The position numbers and the translations under genes are program-made. Shown piece by piece: positions 17,866-26,981 of a stretch of DNA of 64,000 nt. Numbering within the stretch: position 1 is the stretch's first letter; every line of letters starts with the position of its first letter. Location: positions 62,001 to 126,000 of the forward strand of contig JAHRWA010000039.1 of assembly GCA_019090455.1 (NCBI GenBank). Reading direction: 5' to 3'. The notes beneath the pieces were generated by a model. That model worked only from the letters and a program-made list of their open reading frames with translations. It was not told where the DNA came from and ran no database searches. The DNA comes from Pseudomonadales bacterium. GTDB taxonomy: Bacteria; Pseudomonadota; Gammaproteobacteria; Pseudomonadales; DC-out160.

Positions 17866-19157
17866 CGTGATTCTCCTTGCATATACCGACTCCATTCACG
17901 CCAAAAGACTCGCATTTGCTCCTCGTCTGTATTGACCTGAACCTCCTCTCCCATACCCTTAGAAATATCATTCCATCCCGCGTATGTCATATTCTGATAA
18001 CCGCGCTGACACATTTTCAACGCTTCACAATCGTCAGGTGTTGCAAAACCTCCCGGCCCTAAGAACTCCAGGTAGTTATACAATCGCCGCTCTCGCATTA
18101 CTTCATTTTCATCTGAAGGTGCCAGCGCCCAAGCCTTCACGTGCTGCTTTCCGGCAGATTGCGGAAAGAACGTGCGCAACGTCACAGCCATAATATTGTT
18201 GATTACTAAATTAGGGAAAATCAATAAATTGAAATTGTGATAAGCGATTCGATCAGCGCGAGTTTTACCAAAACGCTCTTCCAAACCAGCACGAATCGCA
18301 GCGGTATCCGCTTCCCCTTGTTCACCCCAGGCAGAAACCGATTTCGCAACCGGTCGTCCCCATGGCGCACCGTATTCAATCACGCCATGTCCGTTGCCCA
18401 GATCCCGAGCCACATTGACCTTGGTACCTGCATCGCCAAACTGCCCCCCCGCAGCGATAACATAGTCAAAATAAGTCGCATGAGTAGGCATACCATGATA
18501 ACCGTCAAAACTATTCTCAACTAACAACTTCCAGTTCGCTTCAAACCCGTATTCTTGAGTACCACCGACTATTTCCATACTTTCTGCAGATTGATCTATG
18601 GTGAGGTCAATGTATTCAATAGCACCACCCAAATACGTTTTAAGATCCACCGAGTCAGCATCGTAATTAATAAAATACAGCCCCCGATATTCTTCTAATC
18701 GAGCAACTGCGACCAAATCATGAATACCGTCAATATTCTCCGTATGATATCGCTCTTCTTCGGGCCGGCTTATCAACTTTCCACTTAAATCAAAAGACCA
18801 AGCGTGATACATACAGCGAAACATTTTTCCGTTGCCTTGCTTCTCACGACAGACCAGCGCCCCTCGATGAGGGCAGCTATTAAAAAAAGCACGTGCTACG
18901 CCATCACGTCCTCTTGCGAAAATCAACTCTCGACCGCCCACATCACGGGATAAGAAGTCCCCTTTATCCTTTATCTCACTAACGTGACCGATATAGAGCC
19001 AGCATTTATCAAAAATCATTGTCTCTTCGCGTGCCAGGATTGTTTCATCCACAAAAACACGACGATTCACTTGAAAGATGGATTCGCTGACATTCTCCTT
19101 GATATAGAATTCCGCTATATCCTTCGTTCCCTCAGCCTCAATGGGTATCCTACTCAT
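17862..19157 (-). CDS. Rieske aromatic-ring-hydroxylating dioxygenase, alpha subunit (pair 3)
   Basis: 431-residue large subunit with Rieske ligands C95, H97, C115 and H118 (CPH, 17 residues, CMYH) and an iron site of D218, H221 and H226 (DGYHGMPTH). The C-terminal part keeps the FPNLVINN element that follows the core strand in this family. It resembles alpha 1 more than alpha 2 in its iron-site spacing and sequence (ENS.DGYH in both). It follows the LigB-type dioxygenase by 26 bases, so hydroxylation and ring opening may be coupled in one transcript. The substrate is unknown. Confidence 0.92.
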   Translation of the reverse strand: MSRIPIEAEGTKDIAEFYIKENVSESIFQVNRRVFVDETILAREETMIFDKCWLYIGHVSEIKDKGDFLSRDVGGRELIFARGRDGVARAFFNSCPHRGALVCREKQGNGKMFRCMYHAWSFDLSGKLISRPEEERYHTENIDGIHDLVAVARLEEYRGLYFINYDADSVDLKTYLGGAIEYIDLTIDQSAESMEIVGGTQEYGFEANWKLLVENSFDGYHGMPTHATYFDYVIAAGGQFGDAGTKVNVARDLGNGHGVIEYGAPWGRPVAKSVSAWGEQGEADTAAIRAGLEERFGKTRADRIAYHNFNLLIFPNLVINNIMAVTLRTFFPQSAGKQHVKAWALAPSDENEVMRERRLYNYLEFLGPGGFATPDDCEALKMCQRGYQNMTYAGWNDISKGMGEEVQVNTDEEQMRVFWREWSRYMQGESR

Positions 19158-19183
19158 TCGATCCTCCCTTATGCTTTCGTTTT

Positions 19184-20248
19184 TTAAGCTCGAAATAAAC
19201 TAAAACACTTCTGCGAATTAAAAATCCAGGTCTCGAGATAATCAATCACTTCCACCTTGTGATCCGGCACCACACCCGACAAACATATCCAGTTCTTAAA
19301 TTCCTGACAGCCTGCATCATCAATCGCGTCATTTTCTAAGTTCGCCCAATTTCGATGATTGCCTTGCTCCAACTCTTCAAATCGATTGCGATCAAATTGA
19401 CGATCGGGATAAAGCCAATTATTTTTTTCAGTGAGAAATGCATGGGACCAACCTGACGAAGCCATTACGACAAATCGCTCTGGACGATTCTCAAGAACTT
19501 CTCGCAAAGTTTCACCCAATTGAAAACACGTTCTCGGCGTCGGGCCCGCTGGACCGGGGCTATCAAGATAGGGATCTTTTTCTGACTCCGGTCGTTTATC
19601 GAAAAGTTGTGCCGCACCACCGCGAGTGGAGATCACACCTTTGCCGTAACAATTCACTGAGATGGGTATAATGGGATATGGCCAACCTTTTTGTTCCCAA
19701 TCCAGAAAAACCATGGCGTTGGAAAAAGCATGCGATAAAGTTGGATAATTTAAATATCGGTAAGAATAAGCAATGGGAAAATGATGTGAAATAATCTGAT
19801 CTGCTAGCGTCCTAGCAAGCTGGCCTGCACCCGGTACAGTGAAGGTATGTTCTGGCTCAACTCCCCAAATATTTTTGTTACTGTTAACAAATGTGAATGG
19901 CTTTGCCGGGAATGCATCCATGCAATACATATTAAAAGGAGGAATAACATCTTCTTTGAAGTTCTCGTACTGATCATCTCCAAAGATGATGACGGCATCA
20001 GGCGAAAACTCATCGATAGTTTGTCGTACCGTCGCCAGTGCTTTTTTGTGCCTCTCTTGATGCAAGTGCGCTTGCGCACTCATATCTTGCCACTCCTGTT
20101 GCATTTCCTTCGGCCAGTTTGAAGGTTGCTTCATCTTTTCTGGCACTAAGCGGCTAGTCATAATCCCGCGTAGTAAATTTGCATAAGTATCCGGATACCC
20201 TAATAAGGGTGGATAATGTGTGATGCCAACACCGAGTATCTCTGCCAT
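19184..20248 (-). CDS. Class III (LigB-type) extradiol ring-cleavage dioxygenase
   Basis: 354 residues from the ATG at 20248, which has an ideal AGGAGG four bases upstream; the longer open frame to 20266 runs through this ribosome site and is rejected. GITHYPPLLG near the N-terminus supplies a likely Fe ligand (H11), and ERHKKAL, LSHAF and SSGWSHAF supply further His residues expected in the LigB superfamily; IIFGDDQYE is also typical. The family cleaves protocatechuate-, gallate- or catechol-type rings and is unrelated to the BphC-type enzyme at 12266. No LigA-like small subunit is present. It heads a unit with dioxygenase pair 3. Confidence 0.87.
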   Translation of the reverse strand: MAEILGVGITHYPPLLGYPDTYANLLRGIMTSRLVPEKMKQPSNWPKEMQQEWQDMSAQAHLHQERHKKALATVRQTIDEFSPDAVIIFGDDQYENFKEDVIPPFNMYCMDAFPAKPFTFVNSNKNIWGVEPEHTFTVPGAGQLARTLADQIISHHFPIAYSYRYLNYPTLSHAFSNAMVFLDWEQKGWPYPIIPISVNCYGKGVISTRGGAAQLFDKRPESEKDPYLDSPGPAGPTPRTCFQLGETLREVLENRPERFVVMASSGWSHAFLTEKNNWLYPDRQFDRNRFEELEQGNHRNWANLENDAIDDAGCQEFKNWICLSGVVPDHKVEVIDYLETWIFNSQKCFSLFRA

Positions 20249-20357
20249 CCTTCCTCCTGAATTCACGCTTCCTTAAAATCGGAATCAGTAGTCTGCCAGC
20301 TAAGGGTGTTGTAGGTAAAGGCCCGTTTTCAGGTTCCTATTGGGCTTATAGCTGACA

Positions 20358-21608
20358 TCACCTCTCAGGTTTCAACCACCAAACATAGGCGGTCAACGGC
20401 ACAAATAAAAGGGTGGTAAACCAGTAAGGAAGCGTTTCGCTATATTGATACAACGCCGTTCCGATTAATGGCCCGAGTATAAAACCCAATGCAGGTGATG
20501 CCGCAATAACCCCTGCTACCGCACCTTGTTCATTGGCTGTCACAGCGAGGGTGGCCGCTGACGTAAAACCTGGCATGGTCAATCCCATACCAAAACCCAC
20601 AACCCCCATACAACTCACTAGCCAAAAATACGCCTCGGCATTGGCAAGAATAAAAAAGCCAATTCCCATGATCGGAATCCCGATGCGTATCAAGGTCATT
20701 GCTGCAAAGTTAAAACGTTGCACAATAATACCCTGCGCTACTAAAGAGGACACCGCCGAGATAATCATCGCCACCCCCACCATCTGAGCCGTATGCTGCC
20801 CATCAAGTCCCATGCGATCCTGGTAGAAAAACCCCAAAGTCTGTTGCGCGACGGCAAAGGCGGTAAACATAGAAACACCAATAAATAGAAATGACGTATA
20901 TCGACGATCAAAGTACCCCTTAACCGCGATGACTATTTGCTGTGAGATGCCCAGACTGGGACTGCTGTTATCTTGTTTATGCGGTGACTCAGGTAAAAAC
21001 TTCCAGACCAGAAGAGTAGCAACAAGCGTAGTTGCCGCCGCCACGTATAGCGGCAACAACAAGCTAAAAATAGCGAGACCACCCCCCACAGCAGGGCCCG
21101 CGATAGTCCCCACACTTTGAGCCGCCCCCACTTTCCCCATTGCTGCCGTTCGGAATCTAAGTTGCGTAATATCCACTAAATAGGCGGTAGACGCGGGAGG
21201 AGACGCGGCCATCACCGAAGACTGCAACATTCGACTCACCGCCAAACAAAAAAACAGTAGCCAACCCGTGAGCCAGCCATTAAGGCCAAACCAAAATGTC
21301 GATGCAAATAAAAGCGTTCCCACCGTGTAGCCCGCTAAGCCAATAATAATAACTCGCTTACGTCCCCAGCGCTCACTTTGGTTACCCCAAATCACACTGG
21401 CTATGGCAAAGACGATAGAAGAGGCGGAGATGATGGCGCCAATCTGCATCTCCATTAATCCCACTTCGCGACCCAGAGAAGGCAAAATAGCAAACACCAA
21501 AGTTTGCCCCATGCCCACAGAAATAATACTTAAGAGAATTAAAGGCTGCGCCCACCGCAAAGATTCATCTTGCGGAGAAGTAGAGTTGGAATCAGAAATA
21601 AGACGCAC
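20358..21608 (-). CDS. Major facilitator superfamily transporter (DHA1/TetA-like)
   Basis: 416 residues with about twelve hydrophobic helices. The loop between helices 2 and 3 has the MFS motif GNQSERWGRKRVI, and helix 5 has a GPAVGGG antiporter-type motif, as in drug/proton antiporters of the DHA1 family. In this context it may import an aromatic substrate or export a toxic intermediate; the direction cannot be read from sequence, though DHA1 members are usually exporters. It lies between the PdxA-like gene and the LigB-type dioxygenase on the same strand. Confidence 0.87.
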   Translation of the reverse strand: MRLISDSNSTSPQDESLRWAQPLILLSIISVGMGQTLVFAILPSLGREVGLMEMQIGAIISASSIVFAIASVIWGNQSERWGRKRVIIIGLAGYTVGTLLFASTFWFGLNGWLTGWLLFFCLAVSRMLQSSVMAASPPASTAYLVDITQLRFRTAAMGKVGAAQSVGTIAGPAVGGGLAIFSLLLPLYVAAATTLVATLLVWKFLPESPHKQDNSSPSLGISQQIVIAVKGYFDRRYTSFLFIGVSMFTAFAVAQQTLGFFYQDRMGLDGQHTAQMVGVAMIISAVSSLVAQGIIVQRFNFAAMTLIRIGIPIMGIGFFILANAEAYFWLVSCMGVVGFGMGLTMPGFTSAATLAVTANEQGAVAGVIAASPALGFILGPLIGTALYQYSETLPYWFTTLLFVPLTAYVWWLKPER

Positions 21609-21678
21609 CTATAACCTGTTAATAAAGAGGTCGGAATTTTACGCCTTATACCCACCATTAGCGAGCCAACAAACGGCT

Positions 21679-22656
21679 CTACTCCTTTAAAAAGCCGCCT
21701 CCGGAAGCCAAGCTCGCGCCTTGTAAAATAGCGGCCAAGATCATCTCATGGCTAGCAACGCCCTTCCCTGCAATATCAAAAGCGGTGCCGTGACCGACGC
21801 TCATAAACAAATAAGGAGCACCCAGAAAGAGGGCGCAATTACCGACAAAGCCCCAGGTTTTAATCGCGATATGACCTTGGTCGTGACACATGGCCACAAC
21901 CACATCAAAACGATCCTCTATACAATGACGAAAAACGGTATCAGGCGGAATCGGACCAGAGATGTCCAGCCCCTCAGACTGAGCGATTTCAATCGCAGGA
22001 CCAATGGCCATTTTCTCCTGCGGTCCGTGAGCATGGGGGTTTAATCCCGCAACACCAATGCGCGGATTGTGAATTCCCCAAGCGGTTAAACACTCATGGG
22101 TTTTGCGGATGGCGCCCAACACCAGTTCCGTGGACATGCGTTTGCACACATCTTCAATTAACACGTGATCAAAAACATGGACCACTCTCAAAGGACCAGA
22201 GATAAGCGTGAGAAAACGCGAGGACTCATCTGTACTGACAACCTTATCGACGGACTTGCCTTTGATCAATGACTTGACGTTTACCGGGGCCATCACACTA
22301 GCAGCCACATCGCCTGAGGTTGCCAATTCAGCCGCTTCTTCAAGCCACGCTCCGTTAGCACGACCGCTTTCCGCTTTAGCGATACCCAGTTCTATATCTG
22401 CTGGATCGAGCGCACCACTGTCCAAGACATCGACATAGCCAGGTTCATCTCCGGCCGTTTTCGCATCGCTCACTGAACGTAGTTTTAAATCTACCCTTGC
22501 AATGGCAATACCCTGCTCCATCAATTCAAGACTACCTACGATAAGCGGGCGACAAGTTTGATGAGGCTGACCGGTTGCTAACGCCTTGGCCACCACCTCT
22601 GGACCGATACCTCCGGGATCTCCAGGAGTAATGGCGATTATGGGTTTGTCTGACAT
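21679..22656 (-). CDS. PdxA-family dehydrogenase, possibly a TphB-like dihydrodiol dehydrogenase
   Basis: 325 residues with the PdxA signatures ITPGDPGGIGPE (9-20), VMAPVNVKSLIKG, NPHAHG and AMCHDQGHI, which provide the three metal-binding His residues. PdxA itself oxidises and decarboxylates 4-phosphohydroxythreonine for vitamin B6, but PdxA paralogues such as TphB act as decarboxylating dehydrogenases on cis-dihydrodiols of carboxylated aromatics. Being first in an aromatic operon and lacking the usual pdxA neighbours (surA, ksgA), the catabolic role is favoured by inference. An AGGAGCTTCG-type site lies before the ATG. Confidence 0.85.
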   Translation of the reverse strand: MSDKPIIAITPGDPGGIGPEVVAKALATGQPHQTCRPLIVGSLELMEQGIAIARVDLKLRSVSDAKTAGDEPGYVDVLDSGALDPADIELGIAKAESGRANGAWLEEAAELATSGDVAASVMAPVNVKSLIKGKSVDKVVSTDESSRFLTLISGPLRVVHVFDHVLIEDVCKRMSTELVLGAIRKTHECLTAWGIHNPRIGVAGLNPHAHGPQEKMAIGPAIEIAQSEGLDISGPIPPDTVFRHCIEDRFDVVVAMCHDQGHIAIKTWGFVGNCALFLGAPYLFMSVGHGTAFDIAGKGVASHEMILAAILQGASLASGGGFLKE

Positions 22657-23023
22657 ACGAAGCTCCTAGAAATTTAATTGGGGAGAAATCTGAGTGATTA
22701 AAAGGAAATGCGACAAGTTAAAAACCATGACGAAGAACGATGACGATAACAACCTACTTAACTTAGAGCAATGGTACGTTAGAGAAATGGTAGATTAGAG
22801 AAATAGGGAAAAAACCGAGAACAAACTTGATAAAAATATCAGGAAAATAAATAAAGGAAAATAATTCTTGTACTTTATCACCTACGGACTTTAACTTTAG
22901 CCCCTGAATTCGATCCCCCCCCGCAGTGTACATACACGCGTAAAGGTAAGTGCAAAGGTAAGTGCAAAGGTAATTCAAGGTCGCCAAGCGATCGTCTCTG
23001 AAATGTTAAATTGAGAATCTCTT
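22657..23023. promoter_or_regulatory. Divergent intergenic region between PdxA-like gene and ThDP enzyme
   Basis: 367 bases with no convincing gene; one short minus-strand open frame here is low-complexity and lacks a ribosome site. It must carry promoters in both directions. A nine-C run lies near 22916-22924, and a 12-bp tandem repeat precedes the ThDP gene. Confidence 0.45.
22943..22978. repeat. Three-unit 12-bp tandem repeat, AAGGTAAGTGCA
   Basis: Two identical units (22943-22954, 22955-22966) and a third diverged unit (22967-22978, AAGGTAATTCAA) lie 45-80 bases upstream of the ThDP-enzyme ATG, so they are in its promoter or leader. Each unit also looks like a ribosome-binding AAGG element, but no start codon follows closely. 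Confidence 0.8.
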
Positions 23024-24664
23024 ATGACAACAAAAACCGGTGCAGAAATCGTAGCCGAAACGCTCAAGAATGCAGGTGTCCGACATGTATTTGGCATAGT
23101 CAGTATTCATAACATGCCCATAGTCGATGCCATCAGTAGACTGGATGGCATCGATATGCTGACGCCACGCAATGAACAAAGTGCAACGCATATGGCCGAT
23201 GGTTACGCGAGAGCAACAGGAAAATTGGGAGTTTCCTTAGCCAGCACCGGTCCCGGCACAACCAATACCGTCACTGGTTTGTACGAAGCAGCTTATGCCT
23301 CTTCTCGTGTATTGGTAGTGACGGGACAAGCTGACAGTGATTTCTATGGTAAAGGCAAAGGCTTTGTCCATGAAGCAGAAATGCAAGTTCCTATGCTAGA
23401 AACTGTTGCTAGAAAAGTCGCCTCGCCCCGCTACGTTGACAATATTGCAGGAGACTTAAAAGCGGTAATAGAAGATATCTGTAACGGTAGACCACAACCG
23501 GGTGCCATCGAAATCCCCATCGATCTACAGTATGCATACACTGAGGTACCCGCCGCTGAAATTGCAGATCCCTTCCCCGTCGCTCCCGATCCCACAACGC
23601 TAACGAAAGCTGAGAAATGTATTCGCGAAGCCAGAAAAATAGTTATTCTCGCTGGTGGTGGAATTGCACTTTCTGGCGCCTCTACCGCTCTGGTGAAATT
23701 TGCCGAAAAATTAAATGCAACCGTACTCACCACCACAAACGGAAAAGGGGCAATTAATAACGAGCATCCGCTGTTACTCGGTGCAGTATTGATGAGTGGG
23801 CCTGTCATCAAATTAGTGAATGAAGCGGACCTACTCATAGCGGTAGGTACACGATTTCAAGCAGGAGTGGGTGGTGCTCAAGTTAAAATTCCACTGCCAC
23901 CGATTTTGCATATCGATGTCGATCCCAGAAATATCAATCTCAATTACACTGCAAAAGTGGGCTTAATCGCTGATGCAAAACTCAGTTTAGAAAGTCTCAA
24001 CTCAAAACTGAATGATACGGCGGGTGATAATGAATATAACAACCAACTACTAGCCGCAGCCGCAGATACCCGAGAAAGAACGCTCAAGAGAGTGGGTCCT
24101 GACCACACGTCAGTACTCAACTCCTTATCCCAATACATGAACGAAGGTTCCTTCTTCGTCAGAGATTCAACCATTCCAGGCTATTACTGGGCAAACACGC
24201 TACTCCCTATCTCCACCCCCGGCGGTTATATCACTCCCACCTCCGGCGCAATTGGTCCTGGCTTACCCACGGGAATCGGTGTAGCTGTTGCCACTGGAAA
24301 AAAAACGATCATCATGCATGGCGATGGTGGCTTCATGTATCACGTGGGTGAGTTAACTTGTGCCGCCCAATATCAGATCCCCATTGTGGTGGTCATTTTC
24401 AATGATGGGGGCTATGGCGTACTGCGAGGATTGCAGTCGGAAAAATTTGATGGCCGATATCATCAAACGGAACTGTACACACCCGATTTCATAAAAATGG
24501 CTGAGAGTATGGGAGTGAGAGGATTAAAAGCAGAGAACGTAACTGAATTTAATTCGCGATTAGCAGAGGCGATGGAAATAAACGGTCCTGTCTTAATCGA
24601 GATTAACGTACACAACATGGAGCCAATGAAGGGTATTGTAACTGCACCAAAACAAGCAAGCTAA
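23024..24664 (+). CDS. ThDP-dependent enzyme (acetolactate synthase / 2-oxoacid decarboxylase superfamily)
   Basis: 546 residues with three domains: an N-terminal Pyr domain with the catalytic Glu E51 (RNEQSATHMADGYARATG), a central Rossmann-like domain (about 190-330), and a C-terminal PP domain with the ThDP motif GDGGFMYH to NDGGYG. The overall order fits acetolactate synthase large subunits and benzoylformate-type decarboxylases. No regulatory small subunit follows, so a catabolic role in decarboxylating or ligating a 2-oxo acid made by ring cleavage is more likely than branched-chain amino-acid synthesis. It is transcribed away from the minus-strand aromatic operon. Confidence 0.85.
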   Translation: MTTKTGAEIVAETLKNAGVRHVFGIVSIHNMPIVDAISRLDGIDMLTPRNEQSATHMADGYARATGKLGVSLASTGPGTTNTVTGLYEAAYASSRVLVVTGQADSDFYGKGKGFVHEAEMQVPMLETVARKVASPRYVDNIAGDLKAVIEDICNGRPQPGAIEIPIDLQYAYTEVPAAEIADPFPVAPDPTTLTKAEKCIREARKIVILAGGGIALSGASTALVKFAEKLNATVLTTTNGKGAINNEHPLLLGAVLMSGPVIKLVNEADLLIAVGTRFQAGVGGAQVKIPLPPILHIDVDPRNINLNYTAKVGLIADAKLSLESLNSKLNDTAGDNEYNNQLLAAAADTRERTLKRVGPDHTSVLNSLSQYMNEGSFFVRDSTIPGYYWANTLLPISTPGGYITPTSGAIGPGLPTGIGVAVATGKKTIIMHGDGGFMYHVGELTCAAQYQIPIVVVIFNDGGYGVLRGLQSEKFDGRYHQTELYTPDFIKMAESMGVRGLKAENVTEFNSRLAEAMEINGPVLIEINVHNMEPMKGIVTAPKQAS

Positions 24665-24718
24665 GGGACGTCTTTCTCACAAAAAATGTTTAAAAAAAAA
24701 GACATTATAAAAGGTACT

Positions 24719-25861
24719 TTAAAAAACCAGATCCAAAGCCACGCTAACAATACTTGCGCTGTCTTTCTCAGTTGGCGCCGACAAAAAGAACCCGGGGGTT
24801 TCCTTTAGCGAACCAATATGAAGATAATCTAATTTCAAAACAGCGCTATAAGACAGCTCGTACTTAACGCCAACAGTGACTGATTTCTGGTCGGCATTAA
24901 TGGAAGAAAAGCCGATACTATCCGCAATTGCATAGGTTATATGAGGGTGATACTTGCCCAAAGCGTACTGCAGCATGAGGTAGCTACCATATTGTTTTGC
25001 ATTAATAGGTTCTCCTACCTTTCGACGAACATGCTCCAACATGCCGCTAATATTTCCAAAACTGAAATCCATGCCCAATGTAATAAATTCAAACCTGAGT
25101 GCCTCAATCAATAATGGGGCAGTACCACTTAAATCACCCGCCGCAAACAAATTTTGCAATGTTGCTAGCGCTGTATCAAAAATATCTAACCGAGATATAA
25201 TGTAACCTATCCTAAAATTATGGTTATCGGTACTCCACAAGGCATTAACACCGAGAACCTTATTGGCCGATATTCTCGATTTCCCACTGATACTGACTAA
25301 GCTCGTATCTAATTCGGAATTACCCATTACACCCTGTAAATAAAGGTTAGAGTCTAAAACGGGGACGTTCATTCTAAACTCCACTCCATTTACCGAATTC
25401 AGAGGAAGCAAGCCATAAACTTCCGCTGGGGGACGCACCCAAGGATAGGTAATTCCAACTTCAATAAATTCAGAAACCATAAATACAGGGGATCTAATTC
25501 TCCCCGCTTTGATACTCGACACTTGATTAAAAGTATATTTTGCGAAAATCCAATCTGCTTGTAGGGAGTAATTATCAGGATCACGATCAGCTAATAATTG
25601 TGTTGTAAATATAAGCTTATCCATCAACTTGGCATCGATTTGTAACCCTAGCATCGTTTCTCGGCCAAAATCTATCTCATCATTGATTTGTGCTGTTCGA
25701 GAATACGAAGTTTCATTGTTACTAATTGATCCAACCGCAGACATAAATCCACTTATTTTCAATTCTGACAAGGCAAGCACTGAAGGACCACTAACAGAGG
25801 AAGCGCTTGCCAGCAATAAAAGCATCCCTCCAATCGCTGACCATAACTTTTTCATATCCAT
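24719..25861 (-). CDS. Porin-like outer-membrane beta-barrel protein (copy A)
   Basis: 380 residues: signal peptide to about SSVSG (residue 25), then alternating amphipathic strands and a C-terminal Phe (LDLVF), the usual outer-membrane insertion signal. Early elements (LKISGFMSAVGSI, EIDFGRETMLGLQIDAKL, IKAGRIRSPVFMVSEF) match the layout of the second porin at 50581 (ISLNGYLSAEYE, IRATDKLRIATDL, IRVGKMFTNFGIYNE). It lies downstream of a small PstS-like protein in the same orientation. The substrate is unknown. Confidence 0.75.
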   Translation of the reverse strand: MDMKKLWSAIGGMLLLLASASSVSGPSVLALSELKISGFMSAVGSISNNETSYSRTAQINDEIDFGRETMLGLQIDAKLMDKLIFTTQLLADRDPDNYSLQADWIFAKYTFNQVSSIKAGRIRSPVFMVSEFIEVGITYPWVRPPAEVYGLLPLNSVNGVEFRMNVPVLDSNLYLQGVMGNSELDTSLVSISGKSRISANKVLGVNALWSTDNHNFRIGYIISRLDIFDTALATLQNLFAAGDLSGTAPLLIEALRFEFITLGMDFSFGNISGMLEHVRRKVGEPINAKQYGSYLMLQYALGKYHPHITYAIADSIGFSSINADQKSVTVGVKYELSYSAVLKLDYLHIGSLKETPGFFLSAPTEKDSASIVSVALDLVF

Positions 25862-25992
25862 ATACTGATTCCTTTCAGCCTTTCTATACTAATCAATTCG
25901 GTTTAAACCTCTTACAATCAATTCATATTTATCTTTGATTATTATTCATCGACGGCTTGCACCTATCAATTTCGACCATTAATAAATTTTAA

Positions 25993-26436
25993 CTATTTAA
26001 CTACCAAAACCACTTTTACCGAATCATCTACTTCCCGGGTATCGATATAGCCAACTCCGAGAGGGGTTTTACTCACCCATTCCTTCATTTCAATAGCACC
26101 TTCCAAAGAGGTTGGCGGTGCACCTTTACCCGAAAACACCATCCGAGACCAATAAGCTTTCGCTTGCGCAAGGCTCTTATTTACCACCTTTTTATAAAAG
26201 TCCTCTCTAATGGGCTGATAGGCAGTTTGGTCTACGGGAATAAATTCAACGCCGGCTATTTGACTGCGCTTGCCCAAATAGAGCCGCATCAAATTTTCCG
26301 TGTCCACTTCATCGACGATATTATCGGGGTGGACGATAATTGCGATATCTGCGATGGCGGTATCTATACTAAAAAAAAGTACACCACACAGTAGGAACAA
26401 GACTAATGGCAGCTTATTCTTTTCTATATTGTTCAA
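25993..26436 (-). CDS. Small PstS-like periplasmic protein (copy A)
   Basis: 147 residues with a signal peptide (about 1-29, ending ...TAIA). It resembles one lobe of phosphate-type periplasmic binding proteins: NLMRLYLGKRSQ, then FYKKVV and AYWSRMVFSGKG, the last being where oxyanion-binding proteins contact ligand. At this size it cannot form a full two-lobe binding protein. The homologue at 51712 aligns across the same landmarks. No ABC permease or ATPase is nearby, so it is not part of a standard transporter here. A sensory or ligand-delivery role with the adjacent porin is inferred. Confidence 0.75.
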   Translation of the reverse strand: MNNIEKNKLPLVLFLLCGVLFFSIDTAIADIAIIVHPDNIVDEVDTENLMRLYLGKRSQIAGVEFIPVDQTAYQPIREDFYKKVVNKSLAQAKAYWSRMVFSGKGAPPTSLEGAIEMKEWVSKTPLGVGYIDTREVDDSVKVVLVVK

Positions 26437-26981
26437 AACACTCTATCTCCTTCCCGGACTCTTAGTTATTGAAGATATATCCAATTTAACTAGGGCGGCG
26501 CGTACCAACATCACTTGAAAACTGGCCCACGAAAAACTCGGGTCTAAGCGAAGTTTCGAAACAATTTGCAAACAAGTCTAGCTCTAAGAACCGGCATTGG
26601 GTAGGTGGTCATTAAGAACTGGTTATCAATCTCTTTAAGAAAAGGCAGGCAACCACAAAAATTGACGAAATTAGAAGCGATATTATGCGTAGAAACTTGA
26701 TCCATCTAGACAGAATAACCCCTATGTCTATCCACATTTAGGCTTGCCTTTTAATAGTCGACTTTTGACGTCTTGACGTTTATCCTCCGTAGCTCTGTAG
26801 CTAACAGATTATCCTTCGACCGATTCGTGCAATTATTATCCGGCCATATACGTTTATTAAGCTGAACCCAATACAATGGCCCCTTGCATTCGGCGTTATT
26901 CAGAAGCCCTTGATTTAACTACAAAATAATTATAACTCAATCAATTAACTCATTTTAACTACCCACACGAGGAGCAGCAGG
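26437..26981. other. 545-base gene-free region upstream of the acyl-CoA dehydrogenase
   Basis: No supported gene on either strand, no tRNA, and no clear terminator. It separates the PstS-like gene from the plus-strand acyl-CoA cluster and should carry promoters in both directions. The last 60 bases are AT-rich (AATTATAACTC near 26927-26937 is a possible -10) and end in a GAGGAG ribosome site before the ATG at 26982. Its length relative to its neighbours leaves room for a small RNA, but I see no specific structure. Confidence 0.4.

Noticed and set aside
20249-20266. Longer start for the LigB-type dioxygenase
   Set aside because: The extension runs through a near-perfect AGGAGG site that is correctly spaced for the ATG at 20248.
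22763-22987. 74-residue minus-strand frame in the gap before the ThDP enzyme
   Set aside because: Low-complexity repeats (YLCTYLCTYL) derived from the 12-bp tandem array, with no ribosome site or recognisable domain.
7265-24664. Aromatic island as a recently acquired mobile element
   Set aside because: No integrase, transposase, tRNA end or flanking direct repeat is visible, and base composition is not obviously different from the neighbours by eye.
23024-24664. Biosynthetic acetolactate synthase
   Set aside because: No small regulatory subunit or ilv gene follows and the context is catabolic. The superfamily assignment is kept but not the biosynthetic role.
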